Source: Salinibacterium sp. TMP30
GTDB lineage: Bacteria > Actinomycetota > Actinomycetes > Actinomycetales > Microbacteriaceae
Length of the DNA stretch: 64,000 bases
Assembly (NCBI RefSeq): GCF_038397785.1
Contig: NZ_CP151642.1
Coordinates: forward strand, 1,302,001 to 1,366,000
Reading direction: 5' to 3'
The position numbers were made by a program, and so were the translations under genes. Every line of letters begins with the position of its first letter. Position 1 is the stretch's first letter. The notes under the pieces were generated by a model. The model did not search any database, had not been told where the DNA came from, and saw only the letters and a list, made by a program, of their open reading frames with translations. This document shows, piece by piece, positions 60,569 to 64,000 of the stretch.

Positions 60569-61795
60569 GTGCCGCTGACTCAACGACAAACCTTTCGTCG
60601 CCGTCGCATTGTTGTCTTCTCTGCCGTCGGAGTTGCGCTAGCAACGGCGTTCTACTTGCCGATGACGCTGCTTGCACCTCTTGCCGAGGTGTCTGCCACC
60701 GTGATAGCGCCGGCCACGCCTGAACTCGCCGAGCCTGAACTTATGTTCCCGAGTTACGGTGCCTCCGCGATCGCAGACATCGATCGACCTGGTGTGCTCG
60801 CCCACGCAGGCAGTGACGACGCATTGCCCATTGCCTCCATCACGAAGGTCATCACGGCGCTCGTCGTGCTTGATGCGAAGCCGCTTGGAGCAGATGAAGC
60901 GGGGCCGACGATCACGTTCGGGCCGGCGGATCTCGACTACTACTACGCCCAACAGGCGCAGTATGGCCTCGTGTGGCCGGTGTTCGATGGCCAGACGCTG
61001 TCTCAACGCGAGGTCATGAATGTCGTTCTCCTTGCGTCAGCAAACAACTATTCTCAGTCGCTCGCACGGTGGGCATATGGCTCAGACGAAGCTTTTGTAG
61101 CAGCGGCAGCGAAGTGGCTCAGTGCGAACGGGCTTGAGGACACGACGCTGACCGAAGCATCGGGCATCCAAGCGACAAACAAGAGCACCGCGCAAGACCT
61201 GACCAAGCTCGCACGGCTCGCGATCAGTAGTCCGGTCGTGGCCGCCATTGTGTCAACGCCATCAACAGAAGTTCCGGGGCTAGGAACAGTGAGCAACCGC
61301 AACCAACTGCTCGGCATCGATGGCGTAGACGGGATCAAAACGGGAACACTTGACGACGATTGGGCTTGCCTACTTTTTTCTACAGACGTCACAATCGGTG
61401 AGGAGACCAAGACTCTTGTTGGCGTGGTAATCGGAGGGCCGGATCATCCGACAATCGCGGCTGCCATCCGTGCGCTGATCAAGGATGCGACGGAGGGCTA
61501 TAACGAAGTGACCCTCGCGAGAGCCGGTGAAGAGTTTGCCGAATACGACACGCCCTGGGGCGACGACACCAGCGCGATAGCTTCCGACACTGTGACGCGC
61601 GTCGTTTGGGGATACGACAAGATCACATTGACGGTGGATGCCGACCCGATGCGGCTGACAGGTGCGGGCACGAGCGCGGGAGTCGTTCATGTTCTCATTG
61701 GCACAGAATCCATCGATATTCCGCTGGAGTTTAGTGAAGAAGTTGACGATCCTGGACCGTGGTGGCGACTCACAAACCCTCAGATATTGTTTTAG
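60569..61795 (+). CDS. Serine-type D-Ala-D-Ala carboxypeptidase (S11)
   Basis: 408 residues. Trims the terminal D-alanine of peptidoglycan peptides outside the membrane. One N-terminal membrane anchor or signal helix (VVFSAVGVALATAFYLPMTLL). Penicillin-binding motifs: SxxK in ASITK, SxN in SANN, KTG in IKTGT. A poorly conserved beta-rich C-terminal part follows. GTG start fits a leaderless mRNA. Confidence 0.93.
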   Translation: MPLTQRQTFRRRRIVVFSAVGVALATAFYLPMTLLAPLAEVSATVIAPATPELAEPELMFPSYGASAIADIDRPGVLAHAGSDDALPIASITKVITALVVLDAKPLGADEAGPTITFGPADLDYYYAQQAQYGLVWPVFDGQTLSQREVMNVVLLASANNYSQSLARWAYGSDEAFVAAAAKWLSANGLEDTTLTEASGIQATNKSTAQDLTKLARLAISSPVVAAIVSTPSTEVPGLGTVSNRNQLLGIDGVDGIKTGTLDDDWACLLFSTDVTIGEETKTLVGVVIGGPDHPTIAAAIRALIKDATEGYNEVTLARAGEEFAEYDTPWGDDTSAIASDTVTRVVWGYDKITLTVDADPMRLTGAGTSAGVVHVLIGTESIDIPLEFSEEVDDPGPWWRLTNPQILF

Positions 61796-61831
61796 TTGCC
61801 GAATAGACACGCCGCTCACAGGCTCTCGCGA

Positions 61832-61837
61832 TAGAGT
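61832..61837 (+). promoter_or_regulatory. Desaturase promoter -10
   Basis: TAGAGT; transcript start near 61844 leaves a leader of about 60 bases containing a small hairpin. Confidence 0.4.
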
Positions 61838-61870
61838 GGAATGCATCCAGAGCATAAGCTCGTATGTCAC

Positions 61871-61886
61871 ATGACTGGGAAGTCAT
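61871..61886 (+). promoter_or_regulatory. Hairpin in desaturase leader
   Basis: ATGACT / AGTCAT with a GGGA loop, 19 bases before the GTG start; the ribosome site GAGG lies between. An overlapping GTCA/TGAC pair gives an alternative fold. Confidence 0.4.
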
Positions 61887-61905
61887 TCGAAATTTCTGAG
61901 GTCAC

Positions 61906-63012
61906 GTGAGTAGTTCTCTCTCAGCCGATCCTGCACGTGTAATAAAGACCGGTCCACGCGGTGTTGGTAACCCGATCAGCGAATTCGCCGCGCTGCTGCG
62001 CACTGTGCGCGAAGCCGGTCTTCTGCGTCGCAGTAGAACTTTTTACATCATCACTTTTGCCGTGATTACGCTTGCCATGGTTGCAGCGTGGTTCGGTTTC
62101 GCGATGCTCGCAGGTACCTGGTACGTGCTACTTATCGCCGCTGCCATGGGCATCATTTTCACGCAGTATGCGTTCCTGACTCATGAGCTCGCTCATCGGC
62201 AGGTGTTCGATTCCAGCAAGCTCAATGACACTCTTGGGCGCCTTATGTCTGACCTCGTGGTGGGTATTAGCTACGCCTGGTGGATGAACAAGCACTCGCG
62301 TCATCACGCAAACCCCAACACGGTGGATAAAGACCCCGATATCGAGACCGACTTCATCATTTTCCAGAAAGAGAAGGCTGTCGGCCTCAAGGGAGTCACC
62401 AAGTTCATGGCCAACCGCCAGGGCTACCTGTTCTTCCCCGCACTCCTCCTTGAAGGGTTCAACCTCCATTCGCACGCCTTCCAAGAGGTGTTCAACCTCA
62501 AGAAGAAGGTAGATAAGCGCGCACTCGAAATCGTGCTTCTGCTTGTTCGCAACATCGGTTACCTCGCCGTCGTCTTCACGTTCTTGCCCGTGGGCATGGC
62601 ATTCGCTTTCCTCGCAGTCCAGATGGGAATTTTCGGCCTGTATATGGGGGCGTCGTTCGCTCCGAACCACAAGGGGATGCCGATTCTGCCCAAGGGCTCG
62701 AAAGTTGACTACCTGCGTCGTCAAGTGCTCACGAGCCGCAACATTCGCAGTGGTCACTTCATGAACCACTTCATGGGCGGTTTGAACTACCAGATCGAAC
62801 ATCACTTGTTCCCGACTATGCCTCGCCCGCATTTGCGTCGCGCTGCAGGGATGGTCAAGGAGTACTGCAAGACCAAGGGCATCAAATACACCGAGGTCGG
62901 CCTTGTCACCTCCTACGGCATCGTGATTCGCCACCTCAATGAGGTCGGGCTTGGGGCCGACGGTGACCCGTTCGATTGCCCCGCAGCGGGTCGAACCGGC
63001 TACACCGGCTAA
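61906..63012 (+). CDS. Membrane fatty-acid desaturase
   Basis: 368 residues, membrane-bound di-iron desaturase. Three histidine boxes: HELAHRQ, NKHSRHH and QIEHHLFP. Two pairs of hydrophobic helices (about 44-90 and 200-245). The QxxHH third box is typical of front-end and linoleoyl-CoA-type desaturases. It introduces double bonds into membrane lipids, useful for fluidity at low temperature; the position specificity is unknown. GTG start with GAGG upstream. Confidence 0.93.
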   Translation: MSSSLSADPARVIKTGPRGVGNPISEFAALLRTVREAGLLRRSRTFYIITFAVITLAMVAAWFGFAMLAGTWYVLLIAAAMGIIFTQYAFLTHELAHRQVFDSSKLNDTLGRLMSDLVVGISYAWWMNKHSRHHANPNTVDKDPDIETDFIIFQKEKAVGLKGVTKFMANRQGYLFFPALLLEGFNLHSHAFQEVFNLKKKVDKRALEIVLLLVRNIGYLAVVFTFLPVGMAFAFLAVQMGIFGLYMGASFAPNHKGMPILPKGSKVDYLRRQVLTSRNIRSGHFMNHFMGGLNYQIEHHLFPTMPRPHLRRAAGMVKEYCKTKGIKYTEVGLVTSYGIVIRHLNEVGLGADGDPFDCPAAGRTGYTG

Positions 63013-63027
63013 AACAGCCTCGCGCTA

Positions 63028-63072
63028 GACGCTAAAGGGCCTCTACCGAGTTGGTAGAGGCCCTTTAGCGTC
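63028..63072. terminator. Perfect 20-bp terminator hairpin between convergent genes
   Basis: GACGCTAAAGGGCCTCTACC (63028-63047), loop GAGTT, and its exact complement at 63053-63072. It sits between the desaturase stop and the SGNH gene stop, so it probably ends both transcripts. No T-run beyond it. Confidence 0.9.
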
Positions 63073-63078
63073 GCGTTT

Positions 63079-63840
63079 CTAGAAACCTGGCCGCTTAGCC
63101 GTGACGTTGTCACCTGAAGACTCATGACGAATACGCCGCAGCACCCAAGGCATAAGGTGTTCGCGTGCCCAGCCGATGTCTTCCACCCGGGCTCGACGCC
63201 AACGCCGAGGTGGTAGGGGCTCTGGCTTGAAAGGCTCGAGATCATTCGGCACATTCAGCGACTGGAGCACCATGCGGGCAACCGTGTGATGGCCGACGGC
63301 GGAGAAGTGAAGCCGGTCCGGCGCCCACATGCGCTGATCCGCAAGCTCGCGCAACGACCACATGTCGGCGACGATCGCGTCGTGCCGCTGTGCTATTGCA
63401 CGGATGTTCTCGTTATAGATTGCTACCTTTCCGCGCATACGGTTCAGCACGGGCGTCATCCCGATATCGGGACCCGTAAACAGCACGACTGTAGCGCCAT
63501 CGCGACGTAAGCCCGCAACCAGTGCCTCAACGCGGTGAGCGACCTCATCGGGGTCTGAACCAGGGCGGATGATGTCGTTGCCTCCCGCGGAGACACTAAT
63601 GAGGTCGGGCTTGAGCTCCAACGCCGCCTCAAGCTGCTCGGCGTGAACTTGGTTCAGCAAGCGACCTCGGATCGCAAGGTTTGCGTAGGCAAAGCCATCT
63701 TTGTCGTGGCCGAGCACCTCAGCGACACGGTCTGCCCACCCTCGATTGCCGCCAGGCAAGTCCGGTTCGGGGTCACCGATTCCTTCGGTAAATGAGTCTC
63801 CAATTGCGACGTAGCGGGTCCACGGATGTAGTTCTTGCAT
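63079..63840 (-). CDS. SGNH/GDSL hydrolase
   Basis: 253 residues. SGNH blocks: nucleophile serine in IGDSFTEG (block I), Gly in NLAIRG (II), Asn in AGGNDI (III), and the Asp-x-x-His pair DRLHFS (V). No signal peptide, so it is likely a cytoplasmic esterase or lipase; substrate unknown. The ATG at 63840 (MQELHPWTRYVAIGDS) is chosen over the longer open frame. Upstream is a minus-strand TATTAT at 63886-63881. Confidence 0.88.
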   Translation of the reverse strand: MQELHPWTRYVAIGDSFTEGIGDPEPDLPGGNRGWADRVAEVLGHDKDGFAYANLAIRGRLLNQVHAEQLEAALELKPDLISVSAGGNDIIRPGSDPDEVAHRVEALVAGLRRDGATVVLFTGPDIGMTPVLNRMRGKVAIYNENIRAIAQRHDAIVADMWSLRELADQRMWAPDRLHFSAVGHHTVARMVLQSLNVPNDLEPFKPEPLPPRRWRRARVEDIGWAREHLMPWVLRRIRHESSGDNVTAKRPGF

Positions 63841-63908
63841 CTCTCTAGCTTCTCTCAGATTCCACATGTGCGTTACCTGAATAATATCTGCGAGCCACCT
63901 GTATAGCT

Positions 63909-63946
63909 TTGACCCCCGATTGGGGGCATGATTAGGTCTAATGATG
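63909..63946 (+). promoter_or_regulatory. Promoter and dyads before the gene at the right edge
   Basis: TTGACC (63909-63914) as -35, a spacer holding CCCCC-GATT-GGGGG, and a TTAGGT/TAGGTC -10 at about 63932-63938. An imperfect palindrome CATGATTAG-GT-CTAATGATG (63927-63946) covers the -10 and start region and may be an operator. Confidence 0.4.
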
Positions 63947-63991
63947 GTTTTCACACAGGAAACCTCTTAACAACCGTTTGGAGAACGCACA

Positions 63992-64000
63992 ATGGGAATC
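63992..64000 (+). CDS. Start of a gene cut by the window edge
   Basis: ATG at 63992 with GGAG about 9 bases upstream; only Met-Gly-Ile is visible. Product unknown. Confidence 0.4.

Overview
The window is a 64 kb piece of an actinobacterial chromosome, most probably from the family Microbacteriaceae. The grounds are WhiA, RbpA, OpcA, a PdtaR-type ANTAR regulator, the actinobacterial SufBDC layout, a 488-residue S1 protein, frequent GTG/TTG starts, and many genes whose start codon lies 6-7 bases after a TANNNT -10 element, as expected for leaderless mRNAs. Base composition looks only moderately GC-rich for that family, and a membrane fatty-acid desaturase is present, which would suit a cold or aquatic member; species cannot be named from the sequence.

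Layout. 1-10.6 kb: end of the tryptophan operon (trpB partial, trpA), lgt, glutamate synthase gltB-gltD, a 49-base (CCA) microsatellite, then pyk. 10.6-19.1 kb: tRNA-Leu(CAA), pdtaR, a thioesterase, polA, an HPr protein, a DUF885 peptidase-like protein, rpsA and a DUF4126 membrane protein. 19.1-29.8 kb: coaE, uvrB, a glycosyltransferase, uvrA, uvrC, rapZ, whiA. 29.8-42.6 kb: sodA and gap-pgk-tpiA-secG-rbpA on the plus strand, meeting the minus-strand pentose-phosphate operon tkt-tal-pgi-zwf-opcA-pgl at a strong hairpin. 42.6-51 kb: haem O/A synthesis (ctaB, ctaA), the Fe-S assembly operon sufB-sufD-Rieske-sufC-sufT-like, and an ABC-F ATPase. 51-64 kb: SURF1, a small cysteine protein, DUF3099, fabG, serB, an orphan ABC ATPase, L31 type B, a DEDDh exonuclease, an alpha/beta hydrolase with a glycosyltransferase, a histidine phosphatase, a sirtuin, a SpoU methyltransferase, a D,D-carboxypeptidase, the desaturase and an SGNH hydrolase.

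How the genes fit together. The window joins two gene neighbourhoods that are separate in Mycobacterium tuberculosis (trpB-trpA-lgt-pyk-pdtaR-polA-rpsA-coaE-uvrB-uvrA, and uvrC-rapZ-yvcK-whiA-gap-pgk-tpi-secG-pgl-opcA-zwf-tal-tkt-ctaB-ctaA-sufBDC), with the junction at uvrA/uvrC, so the three uvr genes lie close together. Central carbon flow (pgi, zwf, pgl, tal, tkt, gap, pgk, tpiA, pyk), nucleotide-excision repair and respiratory-chain assembly (ctaA, ctaB, SURF1, Suf) dominate. I see no insertion sequence, prophage, CRISPR array, toxin-antitoxin pair or defence island. The most unusual sequence is the (CCA)16 tract between gltD and pyk; other points are a possible anti-Shine-Dalgarno in the tkt leader, dyads at the sodA promoter and between ctaA and sufB, and the local absence of yvcK, sufR, sufS and sufU.
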